Part shown: positions 1 through 6,864 of the stretch, piece after piece
How the letters are laid out: each line of letters starts with the position of its first letter
Position numbering within the stretch: position 1 is the stretch's first letter
Origin: Deltaproteobacteria bacterium
GTDB lineage: Bacteria; Myxococcota_A; Polyangia; Haliangiales; Haliangiaceae
DNA: 38,917 nt
Reading direction: 5' to 3'
NCBI GenBank assembly: GCA_019237945.1
Contig: JAFAOG010000192.1
Coordinates: forward strand, 1 to 38,917
The notes under the pieces: model-generated
What the model was told of the DNA's origin: nothing
What the model saw: only the letters and a program-made list of their open reading frames with translations
The model's database searches: none
Translations under genes and position numbers: made by a program

Positions 1-18
1 CTTCGTGTCGACCCGGAG

Positions 19-825
19 CTAGCCCGCTTCGGGCGCCGGCTCGGACTCGACGGCCTCGACCGCCGCATCGACGAGCTCTTGCGCCTTCGTCGGCTTCCAG
101 CGCTTGTTCTTGACGTAGATGTCCTTCGCCATGCCGACGGCGTGCAGCGTGCGGAGCAGCGCCCAGCCGAGATCGAATTCGAACCAGCGCATCGAGAACT
201 TCGCGGAGCGCGGCCACCGGTGGTGGTTGTTGTGGAGCTCCTCGCCGCTGCAGATGATGCCGATCGGCATGATGTTCCGGCTCGCCTCCTGCGTGTCCCA
301 GTTGCGATAGCCGAGCGCGTGACCGACGCCGTTGATGAAGCCGGCGGCCCACACGCTCACCCAGATGATCTGGATCGCGTACGCGATCAGACCCGGCACG
401 ACGCCGAACACCGCCATGTCGAGCAGCAGCATCAGAACGAGGCCGAGGTTGTCGTGCTTCTCGTAGACGTTGCGCTCGATCCAGTCGTCGGGACAGTCCT
501 TGCCGTACGTGGCGATCGTCTCGGGCTTGAGCGACTCGTTGCGGTACAGCCAGTAGCCGCCGAAGATCACGCGCGGCAGGCCGTAGATCACCGGCGAGTG
601 CGGATCCATCTCGCCATCCGTATAGACGTGATGCTTGCGATGAACCGCAACCCAGCGACGCGTCGCCGTGCCAGTCGAGAACCACAGCCAGAAGCGCATC
701 ACGTGCGCGACGACCGGGTGGAGCGTGACCGCACGGTGTGCCATCGAGCGATGCGCGAACACGCTGAGGCACAGGATCGAAAACCATCCGCCGAGCGCGG
801 CGGCCACGATGGCGAGCAACATCAT
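19..825 (-). CDS. Acyl-CoA/acyl-lipid fatty acid desaturase (delta-9 type)
   Basis: This is an integral membrane di-iron desaturase that would introduce a cis double bond into a fatty acyl chain. All three histidine boxes are visible: HxxxxH at residues 25-30, HRKHH at 62-66 and HNNHH at 198-202. The extra histidine in the NGVGH segment near residue 169, typical of stearoyl-CoA desaturase-like enzymes, is also present. Hydrophobic stretches at 4-22, 36-52 and 127-165 fit the usual four-helix topology. At 268 residues it is short, like bacterial stand-alone enzymes without a cytochrome b5 or ferredoxin domain. Two consecutive ATG codons start the frame and no Shine-Dalgarno sequence is evident. 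It is transcribed divergently from the small secreted peptide at 931. The family is certain; the substrate (CoA, ACP or lipid) is not. Confidence 0.93.
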   Translation of the reverse strand: MMLLAIVAAALGGWFSILCLSVFAHRSMAHRAVTLHPVVAHVMRFWLWFSTGTATRRWVAVHRKHHVYTDGEMDPHSPVIYGLPRVIFGGYWLYRNESLKPETIATYGKDCPDDWIERNVYEKHDNLGLVLMLLLDMAVFGVVPGLIAYAIQIIWVSVWAAGFINGVGHALGYRNWDTQEASRNIMPIGIICSGEELHNNHHRWPRSAKFSMRWFEFDLGWALLRTLHAVGMAKDIYVKNKRWKPTKAQELVDAAVEAVESEPAPEAG

Positions 826-869
826 GTGTGTCTAGCGAGCGTCCCGCGCACACGCCGTGCGGTCTCGTC

Positions 870-882
870 ATGACTCCGTCAT
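870..882. promoter_or_regulatory. Palindrome between divergent genes
   Basis: ATGAC-tcc-GTCAT is a perfect 5-bp inverted repeat with a 3-nt spacer. It lies in the 105-bp gap between the divergently transcribed desaturase and the small secreted peptide, 45 bp upstream of the desaturase start. The position would suit a repressor operator for membrane-lipid control, but so short a palindrome can arise by chance. Confidence 0.25.
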
Positions 883-930
883 GTTCGCAACACGCGGCTC
901 CCGGCACGCATCTCGCAACGCGTTGACGGC

Positions 931-1188
931 ATGAAGAAGCTCGTCGTCTGGGCAACTTTCGCAGCTGCCGCCATCGGCACGTCGGCGGCCATCGTCACGG
1001 CCAGCCCTGCGAAGCCAGCCGCGTACGAGTCGCCTGCCGAACCGATGTCCGTGAAGCCCGATGCCGGCATCCAGTGGGACGCGGGCGCGCCGCTGCCGCC
1101 AATCCCCGACGGTGGCCCGATTCCGCAGACGCGCGACGCATCGGTGCCGCTGAACGATCCGGCGCACGCCGCTGTTCTGCCGATGTAG
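931..1188 (+). CDS. Small secreted Pro/Ala-rich peptide, function unknown
   Basis: An 85-residue product begins with a basic MKK and a hydrophobic Ala/Thr-rich stretch (residues 4-24), which reads as a signal peptide with a likely cut after TASPA. The mature part is only about 60 residues, rich in Pro, Ala, Asp and Gly, with no Cys and no recognisable fold. Its style (MKKLV start, low-complexity tail) matches the other short exported protein at 2340. No Shine-Dalgarno is visible before the ATG. The coding call rests on the signal peptide and on the strong hairpin 26 bp past its stop. I do not recognise the family. Confidence 0.5.
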   Translation: MKKLVVWATFAAAAIGTSAAIVTASPAKPAAYESPAEPMSVKPDAGIQWDAGAPLPPIPDGGPIPQTRDASVPLNDPAHAAVLPM

Positions 1189-1214
1189 CGCTGAGTAACG
1201 GCCGAGAAATTTTG

Positions 1215-1295
1215 GCCCCAAAGAACCCAAAGCGCCCAAAGAGGAAACATAAAGAGCTTCTCTCTGACCTTTGGGTCCTTTGGGTTCTTTGGGGC
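1215..1295. terminator. Long hairpin of 9-bp units between convergent genes
   Basis: The arms 1215-1241 and 1269-1295 are reverse complements at 25 of 27 positions, with a 27-nt loop. Each arm consists of three imperfect 9-bp units of the form CCCAAAGnn. The element lies 26 bp past the stop of the small peptide gene and 17 bp past the stop of Ku, which converge on it. A/T-rich flanks on both sides (AAATTTT to the left, TAGATCTTGTTC to the right) fit a bidirectional terminator. The stem is much longer and more internally repetitive than a usual intrinsic terminator, so it may instead be a copy of a dispersed repeat. Confidence 0.65.
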
Positions 1296-1312
1296 TAGAT
1301 CTTGTTCGTCTG

Positions 1313-2239
1313 CTAGCGATGCGCACGACGCTGCGAAGCGCTGCGGCCGTGCGAGCGATGCGCCGCGGGCTTCGCGCGCGCCGTTCGCTTGTGCGTCGCG
1401 TGCGCGGCTTTCTTCGTGCGCGTGCTCGCGTGAGAACCACGCCCTCGATCGTGGCCCGCCGTCGCCGCTGAGCCCCCCGCAAGCGAAGCCTTCAACGCCG
1501 CCATCAGGTCCGTCACCTCCGGCTTCGGCGCCTCCGGCGGCGCCACGATCTCCCCGCCCTTTGCCTTCTTCGCGATCAAGTTGCGGACGCGGCCCTTGAC
1601 CTCGTCCTTGTAGTTGTTCGCGTGGAACTCGGTCTCGCGCAGCTGCGAGATGATCTGCTGCGCGAGGTGGAGCTCGGCGGCCGCCGGCTTCGGCAGATGG
1701 CCGAGCGGGACTTCCTTCCATGGCTTGATCTCGTCGGGATAGCGCAGCTGGTGCATCGCGAGGCCGTCCTCGAACGGGCGAACCATCACGATGTACTGCT
1801 TGCCGCGCGCGCTGTAGGACGCGACGCCGACGAGCTCGGCATCCGCGAGCGCATCGCGGAACAGGCGGTACGCGCGCTCGCCGCCCTTGCCCGGGCCGAG
1901 GTAGTAGGTGCGATCGACGTAGATCGGATCGATCGCGGTCGCCGGCACGAACTCCTTCATCGCGAGCTCGTCGGAAGCGACCGCCTCGAGGTTCTTGAGC
2001 TCCTCTTTCGACAGCTCGACGAAGTTGCCCTTCGTCAGCTCGTAGCCCTTCGCCATCTCCGCGCGCGAGACTTCGCCGTGCTTCGGGCAGATGTACTGCT
2101 GCTTGAGGCGCTCTCCGCAGCCCTCGTGGATCAGATGAAAGTGGATCTCGTGCGTCGGCTCGCTCGTCGAGAAGATCTTGACGGGAATCGAGACGAGACC
2201 GAACGCGATCGTCGCAGTGTCGATGGAGCGGGCCGGCAT
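1313..2239 (-). CDS. ku: Ku protein, bacterial non-homologous end-joining
   Basis: This 308-residue protein is a prokaryotic Ku, the homodimeric ring that threads onto DNA ends and recruits LigD. The first 30 residues (MPARSIDTATIAFGLVSIPV, then the KIFSTSE segment) match the family N-terminus. The core follows, including the HLIHEGCGERLKQQYICPKHG segment at 36-54 and the segment around YYLGPGKGGERAY (112-124). Residues 251-308 form an Arg/Lys/His-rich tail like the DNA-binding extensions of long bacterial Ku proteins. I chose the ATG at 2239. Longer frames would code through a 17-bp tandem repeat whose length is not a multiple of three, and family similarity begins exactly at this Met. No Shine-Dalgarno is evident. 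Neighbours are PolX/PHP, DUF72 and a LigD-type gene, consistent with end joining. Confidence 0.96.
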   Translation of the reverse strand: MPARSIDTATIAFGLVSIPVKIFSTSEPTHEIHFHLIHEGCGERLKQQYICPKHGEVSRAEMAKGYELTKGNFVELSKEELKNLEAVASDELAMKEFVPATAIDPIYVDRTYYLGPGKGGERAYRLFRDALADAELVGVASYSARGKQYIVMVRPFEDGLAMHQLRYPDEIKPWKEVPLGHLPKPAAAELHLAQQIISQLRETEFHANNYKDEVKGRVRNLIAKKAKGGEIVAPPEAPKPEVTDLMAALKASLAGGSAATAGHDRGRGSHASTRTKKAAHATHKRTARAKPAAHRSHGRSASQRRAHR

Positions 2240-2267
2240 GCCCGCAGATGTTGCGAACGTCATACCA

Positions 2268-2301
2268 GCGCGGCGGCGCACGGCGCGCGGCGGCGCACGG
2301 C
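2268..2301. repeat. Perfect 17-bp tandem duplication upstream of ku
   Basis: GCGCGGCGGCGCACGGC occurs at 2268-2284 and again, identical, at 2285-2301. It sits in the 100-bp gap between the divergent starts of ku (2239) and the exported protein at 2340. A 17-bp period is about 1.6 helical turns. It could be a duplicated protein-binding site or a simple slippage product. Confidence 0.7.
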
Positions 2302-2339
2302 TCGTCGAGAACGGCACGCGGATCGCACCACGTTGCCGC

Positions 2340-2828
2340 ATGAAAAAGGTTCCTACGTGGCGAGTGATCCTCGGTAGCGTCGTGCTCACGACCGGTATCG
2401 TCGCGAGCTATTCGTTTCGCAGCGGCATCGAGTCCGCAGAAGCCGCGCCGGCCGGGCATGGCTCGGGCTCGGCGGTCGTGACCGGTGACGCGGGAGTCGG
2501 CTCGGGCAGCGCGACGGGCTCGGGCGCCGGGTCGGCGGCGCACACGCACAAGCCGGTGAAGCACGCGGCGGATTCGCCGGGTCCGGACGACATCCACGAC
2601 GGCGACACGCTCAAGCCGATCAACCCGAGCCCGGGTCCGATCCCGGTGACGCCGCCGCCGTCCGCGGGTCCGCGCAATCCGTCGCCGGTGCCGCCGGGCA
2701 CGCCGGGCCCGACCGGCCCGATCACGCCGGGCACGACGCCGATCACGCCGGGTGACACGACGACCCAGGTGCCGGCGACGCCGGGCGCCTCGACGACCGG
2801 CATGCCGACCACGCCCGGCGCGCCGTAA
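2340..2828 (+). CDS. Membrane-anchored or secreted Pro/Gly/Thr-rich low-complexity protein
   Basis: The 162-residue product starts MKKVPTWR and continues with a hydrophobic segment (residues 9-23) that fits a signal peptide or signal anchor; there is no lipobox Cys. The rest is low complexity: a Gly/Ser/Ala stretch (SGSA, GSGS, GSGAGS, about 40-70), a His/Lys patch (HTHKPVKH) and then a Pro-rich region with repeated TPG, PGT and ITPG steps to the C-terminus. The composition suggests an extended periplasmic or surface spacer. I chose the ATG at 2340 because upstream in-frame codons would place Arg-rich sequence ahead of the hydrophobic segment. It is divergent from ku and 18 bp ahead of the PolX-like gene. 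Function unknown. Confidence 0.6.
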   Translation: MKKVPTWRVILGSVVLTTGIVASYSFRSGIESAEAAPAGHGSGSAVVTGDAGVGSGSATGSGAGSAAHTHKPVKHAADSPGPDDIHDGDTLKPINPSPGPIPVTPPPSAGPRNPSPVPPGTPGPTGPITPGTTPITPGDTTTQVPATPGASTTGMPTTPGAP

Positions 2829-2846
2829 GTCTGGTAAGCACCGATC

Positions 2847-4496
2847 GTGGAGCCCGCCACCATCGGCGCGATGTTGCGCGAGATCGCCGTCTACTTCGAT
2901 CTCGACGGCGATCGACATCGCGCGATGGCGTACGACCGCGCCGCGAAGTCGATCGAGGCTGCGAACGGGCTGCATCGCCTGCTCGATGAGGGCCGGCTCG
3001 AGGAGCTGCCCGGGATCGGGCCGTCGATCGCGCGCGTTGTTGGCGATCTCGCGCGGCGCGGCTCGTCGACCGTGCTCGAGAAGCTGCGTGCGAAGTGGCC
3101 GAGCGTGATCGTCGAGCTCGCGCAGCTGCCGAGCGTCGGCGTGCTCAAGGCGCGCAAGATCCACGATGCGCTGCACCCGGCGGATCTCGATGCGGTCGCG
3201 CAGCTGGCGCGCGCGGGACAGCTCCGCGAGCTGCCGGGCTTCGGCGCGGTCAGCGAGAAGAAGATCCTCACGTCGATCGAGGAGCGGGCGCAGAAGGGCA
3301 CGCGCGCGATCCACATCGACGCCGAGGAACACGCGCGCTCGCTCGCCGGGTACCTGCGCGACGACCCGGCGGTGCTGCGCGTCGAGATCGCGGGTCAAGT
3401 GCGGCGGTTCTGCGAGATCGTCGATCACCTGAGCTTCGCGATCGCGACGATCCATCGCGACGCCGTGCTCGATCGGCTGCGCAGCCACGGCCTGATCACG
3501 AGCATCGACGCGAGCGGCGACGTCGTCACCGCGCGCCTCGCCGACGGCATGCGCTGCGAGCTGCACCTCGCGGAGCCGCAGCAGTTCGGCTGGGCGTGGA
3601 TCCAGGCGACCGGCTCGCCCGAGCACGTCGCGAAGCTGCGGCCGGCGGCGGGCGCCGAGGAGGTCGACGTCTATCGCGCGAACGGCCTGCCGTGGCTGCC
3701 GCCCGAGGTGCGCGACGGCACCGACGAATGCTCCGGCGATGACTTCACCGATCTCGTCACGCTCGAGGACATCACCTGCGCGTTCCACTGCCACACGACG
3801 TACTCCGACGGCAAGGACTCGATCGAGGCGATGGCGCGCGCGGCCGGCGCACTCGGCATGCAGGCGATCACGATCACCGATCACAGCGCGGCCGCGAGCT
3901 ACGCGGGCGGCATCGGCGCCGAGGGGCTGCGCGCGCAGCACGCGGAGATCGACGCGCTCGTCTCGCCGGTGCGGATCCTCAAGGGCACCGAGGCCGACAT
4001 CCTCGCCGACGGCACGATCGACGTACCGATGGAAGTGCTCGACGATCTCGACGTCGTGATCGCGAGCGTTCACCAGCGCTACAAGCTCGACCTCGACGGC
4101 ATGACGAACCGCCTCGTCACCGCGATGCGCCAGCCGTTCTTCAAGGTGTGGGGCCACGCGCTCGGCCGCCTCGTGCTGCGGCGCGATCCGATCGCGGTGC
4201 GCCTCGACGAGGTGCTCGATGCGGTCGCCGAGTCGCCGGCCGCGATCGAGATCAACGGCGATCCGTACCGGCTCGATCTCGATCCGATCAACGCTCGGAC
4301 CGCCGCCGCGCGCGGGATTCCGTTCGTGCTGTCGAGCGACGCGCACTCGACCCGAGGGATCGAGGCCGTGCGGTGGGCCGTCGCCATGGCTCGCCGCGCG
4401 AGGATCCGGAAATCGCAGGTCCTGAATACCTGTGCGCCGGAGGAGCTGGCCGAGCGCGTCCGTCCACGATCTCGGCGAACCGCATCGCGTTCCTGA
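2847..4496 (+). CDS. PolX-like protein with intact PHP domain and degenerate polymerase site
   Basis: The 549-residue architecture follows bacterial family-X DNA polymerases: an 8-kDa/HhH N-terminus (LPGIGPSIA at 54-62, LPGFGAVSEKK at 129-139), a nucleotidyltransferase region to about 285, and a C-terminal PHP phosphoesterase from 310. PHP metal ligands all appear present: HCH at 314-316, SDG at 320-322, TDH at 344-346, GTEAD at 380-384, SVH at 407-409, GH at 436-437, and SDAH at 497-500. In the polymerase region the GSxRR...GDID signature is replaced by GQVRR...VDHLS (183-196), and the third carboxylate is Glu238, so polymerase activity looks lost. The start is a GTG. It likely acts as a 3'-end-trimming or phosphatase factor in repair beside Ku and LigD. 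The C-terminal 36 or so bases overlap the core of the convergent DUF72 gene. Confidence 0.88.
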   Translation: MEPATIGAMLREIAVYFDLDGDRHRAMAYDRAAKSIEAANGLHRLLDEGRLEELPGIGPSIARVVGDLARRGSSTVLEKLRAKWPSVIVELAQLPSVGVLKARKIHDALHPADLDAVAQLARAGQLRELPGFGAVSEKKILTSIEERAQKGTRAIHIDAEEHARSLAGYLRDDPAVLRVEIAGQVRRFCEIVDHLSFAIATIHRDAVLDRLRSHGLITSIDASGDVVTARLADGMRCELHLAEPQQFGWAWIQATGSPEHVAKLRPAAGAEEVDVYRANGLPWLPPEVRDGTDECSGDDFTDLVTLEDITCAFHCHTTYSDGKDSIEAMARAAGALGMQAITITDHSAAASYAGGIGAEGLRAQHAEIDALVSPVRILKGTEADILADGTIDVPMEVLDDLDVVIASVHQRYKLDLDGMTNRLVTAMRQPFFKVWGHALGRLVLRRDPIAVRLDEVLDAVAESPAAIEINGDPYRLDLDPINARTAAARGIPFVLSSDAHSTRGIEAVRWAVAMARRARIRKSQVLNTCAPEELAERVRPRSRRTASRS

Positions 4497-5196
4497 CCGC
4501 GTGGCCCTCGGCGTCGTTGTCGAAGTAGACGTGGACGTCGCGCCCCTCGGCGAGCCAGCGCCGCGTATCGGCGGCCCACGCCTGCAGCGACGACTCGCTG
4601 TAGCTCGACGCGTACTTGCGCGTGTGGCCGTGCAGCCGCACGTAGACCAGGTTGCTCGTCACCTCGCGCCACATCGGGAAGTCGGGCGCGTCGCCCATGC
4701 ACACGCTGACGCCGTACTCGCGGAGGATCGCGGCCGCGTCGTCGTGAAACCACGAGCGATGGCGCAGCTCGAGCGCGTGGCCGACGTCGCGCCACTGCTG
4801 CAACGACTCGCAGAACTCGCGAAGCCGGGCGATTCCATTCTCTGGGTTGCACTGGAAGTTCGACGGTAGCTGCCACACGACCGCGGCGAGCTTCTCCTTG
4901 AGCGGCGCGCACTGATCGCGCAGGCGAGTGATCGACTCGTCGCACTGCTTGAGCCGCTTGTAGTGCGTGACGAAGCGATGGCCCTTGAGCGCGAACCGGA
5001 AGTGCGGCGGGGTCTCGTCGTACCAGCGCGCGTAGGTCTCGGGCTTGATCTGCGTGTAGAAGCTGCCGTTGATCTCGAGCGCATCGAACGTGCGCGATGC
5101 GACCTGGAGCCACTTTTTGATCGGCGTGTCCGCGTACAGGTGCTCCCGCCATCCCGCGTAAACCCAGCCGCTGGTTCCGATATAGGCGTGCGCCAC
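4288..5196 (-). CDS. DUF72 family protein (TIM-barrel, YecE-like)
   Basis: Hallmarks of DUF72 are clear: the GTSGWVYAGWR start motif (7-17), FDALEINGSFY (38-47), an ARWYDETPPHFRFALKG-type segment (56-72), and the YFDNDAEGHAVRNA motif late in the protein. Members adopt a TIM-barrel fold; their biochemical role is still not firmly established. The likely start is GTG at 5196, directly before AHAYIGTSGW, with GGGAGG just upstream but very close. The family core ends near 4460. The frame then continues about 57 residues antisense to the PolX/PHP gene, giving a 209-bp convergent overlap. It is divergent from the LigD-type gene across a 48-bp gap that carries an inverted repeat. Confidence 0.88.
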   Translation of the reverse strand: MAHAYIGTSGWVYAGWREHLYADTPIKKWLQVASRTFDALEINGSFYTQIKPETYARWYDETPPHFRFALKGHRFVTHYKRLKQCDESITRLRDQCAPLKEKLAAVVWQLPSNFQCNPENGIARLREFCESLQQWRDVGHALELRHRSWFHDDAAAILREYGVSVCMGDAPDFPMWREVTSNLVYVRLHGHTRKYASSYSESSLQAWAADTRRWLAEGRDVHVYFDNDAEGHAVRNAMRFAEIVDGRARPAPPAHRYSGPAISGSSRGEPWRRPTARPRSLGSSARRSTARTESRARRRSER

Positions 5197-5202
5197 CCTC
5201 CC

Positions 5203-5242
5203 GCGAAGTGCAAGCGTGGCACCACCCGTGCAAGCACTTCGC
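5203..5242. promoter_or_regulatory. Inverted/direct repeat operator candidate between DUF72 and LigD-type genes
   Basis: GCGAAGTGC (5203-5211) and GCACTTCGC (5234-5242) are perfect 9-bp inverted repeats with a 22-nt spacer. Overlapping them, GTGCAAGC occurs as a direct repeat at 5208-5215 and 5228-5235, exactly 20 bp apart. The element fills the gap between divergent starts at 5196 and 5245, its right arm ending 2 nt before the ATG. It could be a shared operator or, in RNA, a start-sequestering hairpin. Confidence 0.5.
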
Positions 5243-5244
5243 TT

Positions 5245-6864
5245 ATGGCCGTGGACAAGCTCGCAAAGTATCGATCGATGCGAGATTTCACGAAGACGGC
5301 CGAGCCCAGCGGCGCACGTGCGCGCAAGCGCACCGGCAATAGCTTCGTGATCCAGCAGCATGCCGCCCGGCGCATGCACTACGACTTCCGGCTCGAGCTC
5401 GACGGCGTGCTGCTGTCGTGGTCGGCCCCGAAGGGCCCGTCGCTGAACCCGAGCGACAAGCGGCTCGCGGTCCGCACCGAGGACCACCCGCTCGACTACG
5501 CGAACTTCGAGGGCATCATCCCGGCCGGGCAGTACGGCGGCGGCACCGTCAACGTGTGGGACAACGGCACGTGGGAGCCCGAGGGCGATCCGCACGAAGG
5601 CCTGCGCAAGGGCCGGCTGACGTTCTCGCTCGACGGTCACAAGCTGCACGGCAAGTGGCACCTGATCCGCACCAAGGGCGACGGCAAGAACGACAACTGG
5701 CTGCTGTTCAAGTCGCGCGACGAGGCGGCGAACGAGAATGAAGACATCGTCGCGAAGCGTCCGGAGAGCGTGATATCGGGTCGAACGCTCGAGCAGATCG
5801 CGAAGGACGCCGACCGCATTTGGCACTCCAACCGCGCCGAGAAGTCTGTGAAGATCGAGAAGAGTGTGAAGTCCGAGAAGCGGACGGTCTATCGCAACGT
5901 CGACATCGCGAATGCCGAGAACAAGAAGCTGCCGAAGAGCGAGCGGTCCGCGAAGCGCGCCGCGAATGACTCGGTGGCCGATCTCGTGAAGCAGCTGCCG
6001 CTCGGCTTCGAGCTGACGAACCTCGACAAGATCCTCTATCCCGAGCAGGGCATCACGAAGGCGCAGCTGATCGCGTACCTCGCGGTCGTCGCGGACTGGA
6101 TGCTGCCGCACATCGACAACCGGCCGCTGACGCTCGTGCGCTGCCCCGAGGGTCGCGGCAAGCCGTGCTTCTTCCAGAAGAAGATCTATCCGGGCGCGCC
6201 GAAGGCCGTGCAGACGGTCAAGATCAAGGAAGAGGACGGCGCGGTCGTCGATTACATGAAGGTGCGCGACATGCCGGGCCTCGTCGGGCTCGCGCAGCTC
6301 GGCACGCTCGAGGCGCACGTCTGGGGCTGCCACGCCGACAAGGTCGAGCGCCCTGACTTCATGGTGCTGGACCTCGATCCCGATGTCGCCCTGGGCTGGG
6401 ACAAGGTCGCGCTCGCCGCGTTCGACGTGCGCAAGCGGCTTGGCGAGCGCGGGCTCGAGAGCTGGGTCAAGACGACCGGCGGCAAGGGCCTGCACGTCTG
6501 CGTGCCCGTCGCGCGCAAGCTCGACTGGGACGAGTTCAAGCAGTGGAGCAAGGAGTTCGCGGAGGAGCTCGAGAAGGACTCGCCGAAGCTCTACACGTCG
6601 AACATGGCGAAGGCGGCGCGCCGCGGGAAGATCTTCGTCGACTACCTGCGCAACGGCCGCAACGCGACGTTCATCTGCGCGTACTCGCCGCGGGCCCGTG
6701 AAGGCGCGCCGGTCTCGACGCCGATCACGTGGGAGGAGCTCGCGCACGGCGTCGATCCGCAGAGCTTCACGATCCAGACAGTCCCGCAGCGGCTCGCGAA
6801 GCTCGAAGCCGACCCGTGGGAAGGCATCTACGACACCAAGCAGACGCTGAGGAAAAAGAAATGA
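5245..6864 (+). CDS. ligD: LigD-type protein: 3'-phosphoesterase plus polymerase domain, no ligase domain
   Basis: This 539-residue protein carries two of the three LigD modules. The N-terminal 3'-phosphoesterase (about 12-195) keeps the catalytic set: His39, His45, Asp47 and Arg49 in the HAARRMHYDFR segment, His81 and Tyr85 in TEDHPLDY, and ends with the usual IWHSNR. The primase-like polymerase (about 250-535) keeps DLD at 376-378, GGKGLH at 412-417 and FVDY with Asp466. Between them is only a charged linker (about 196-245, with repeated EKSVK). The central ATP-dependent ligase with its KxDG nucleotidylation motif is absent. I chose the ATG at 5245, since MRDFTKT aligns with the family N-terminus shortly after. 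The role is likely end processing and fill-in with Ku, with ligation supplied by another protein. Confidence 0.93.
   Translation: MAVDKLAKYRSMRDFTKTAEPSGARARKRTGNSFVIQQHAARRMHYDFRLELDGVLLSWSAPKGPSLNPSDKRLAVRTEDHPLDYANFEGIIPAGQYGGGTVNVWDNGTWEPEGDPHEGLRKGRLTFSLDGHKLHGKWHLIRTKGDGKNDNWLLFKSRDEAANENEDIVAKRPESVISGRTLEQIAKDADRIWHSNRAEKSVKIEKSVKSEKRTVYRNVDIANAENKKLPKSERSAKRAANDSVADLVKQLPLGFELTNLDKILYPEQGITKAQLIAYLAVVADWMLPHIDNRPLTLVRCPEGRGKPCFFQKKIYPGAPKAVQTVKIKEEDGAVVDYMKVRDMPGLVGLAQLGTLEAHVWGCHADKVERPDFMVLDLDPDVALGWDKVALAAFDVRKRLGERGLESWVKTTGGKGLHVCVPVARKLDWDEFKQWSKEFAEELEKDSPKLYTSNMAKAARRGKIFVDYLRNGRNATFICAYSPRAREGAPVSTPITWEELAHGVDPQSFTIQTVPQRLAKLEADPWEGIYDTKQTLRKKK

Noticed and set aside
2240..2389. 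Longer ku start at 2389
   Set aside because: Ku family similarity begins at the Met at 2239 and the extra codons would run through the 17-bp tandem repeat.
879..4346. Minus-strand open frame of 1155 codons across ku and the PolX gene
   Set aside because: It is Arg/Asp/Ala-rich with no domain, runs antisense to genes with clear motifs, and reflects the lack of stops in high-GC DNA.
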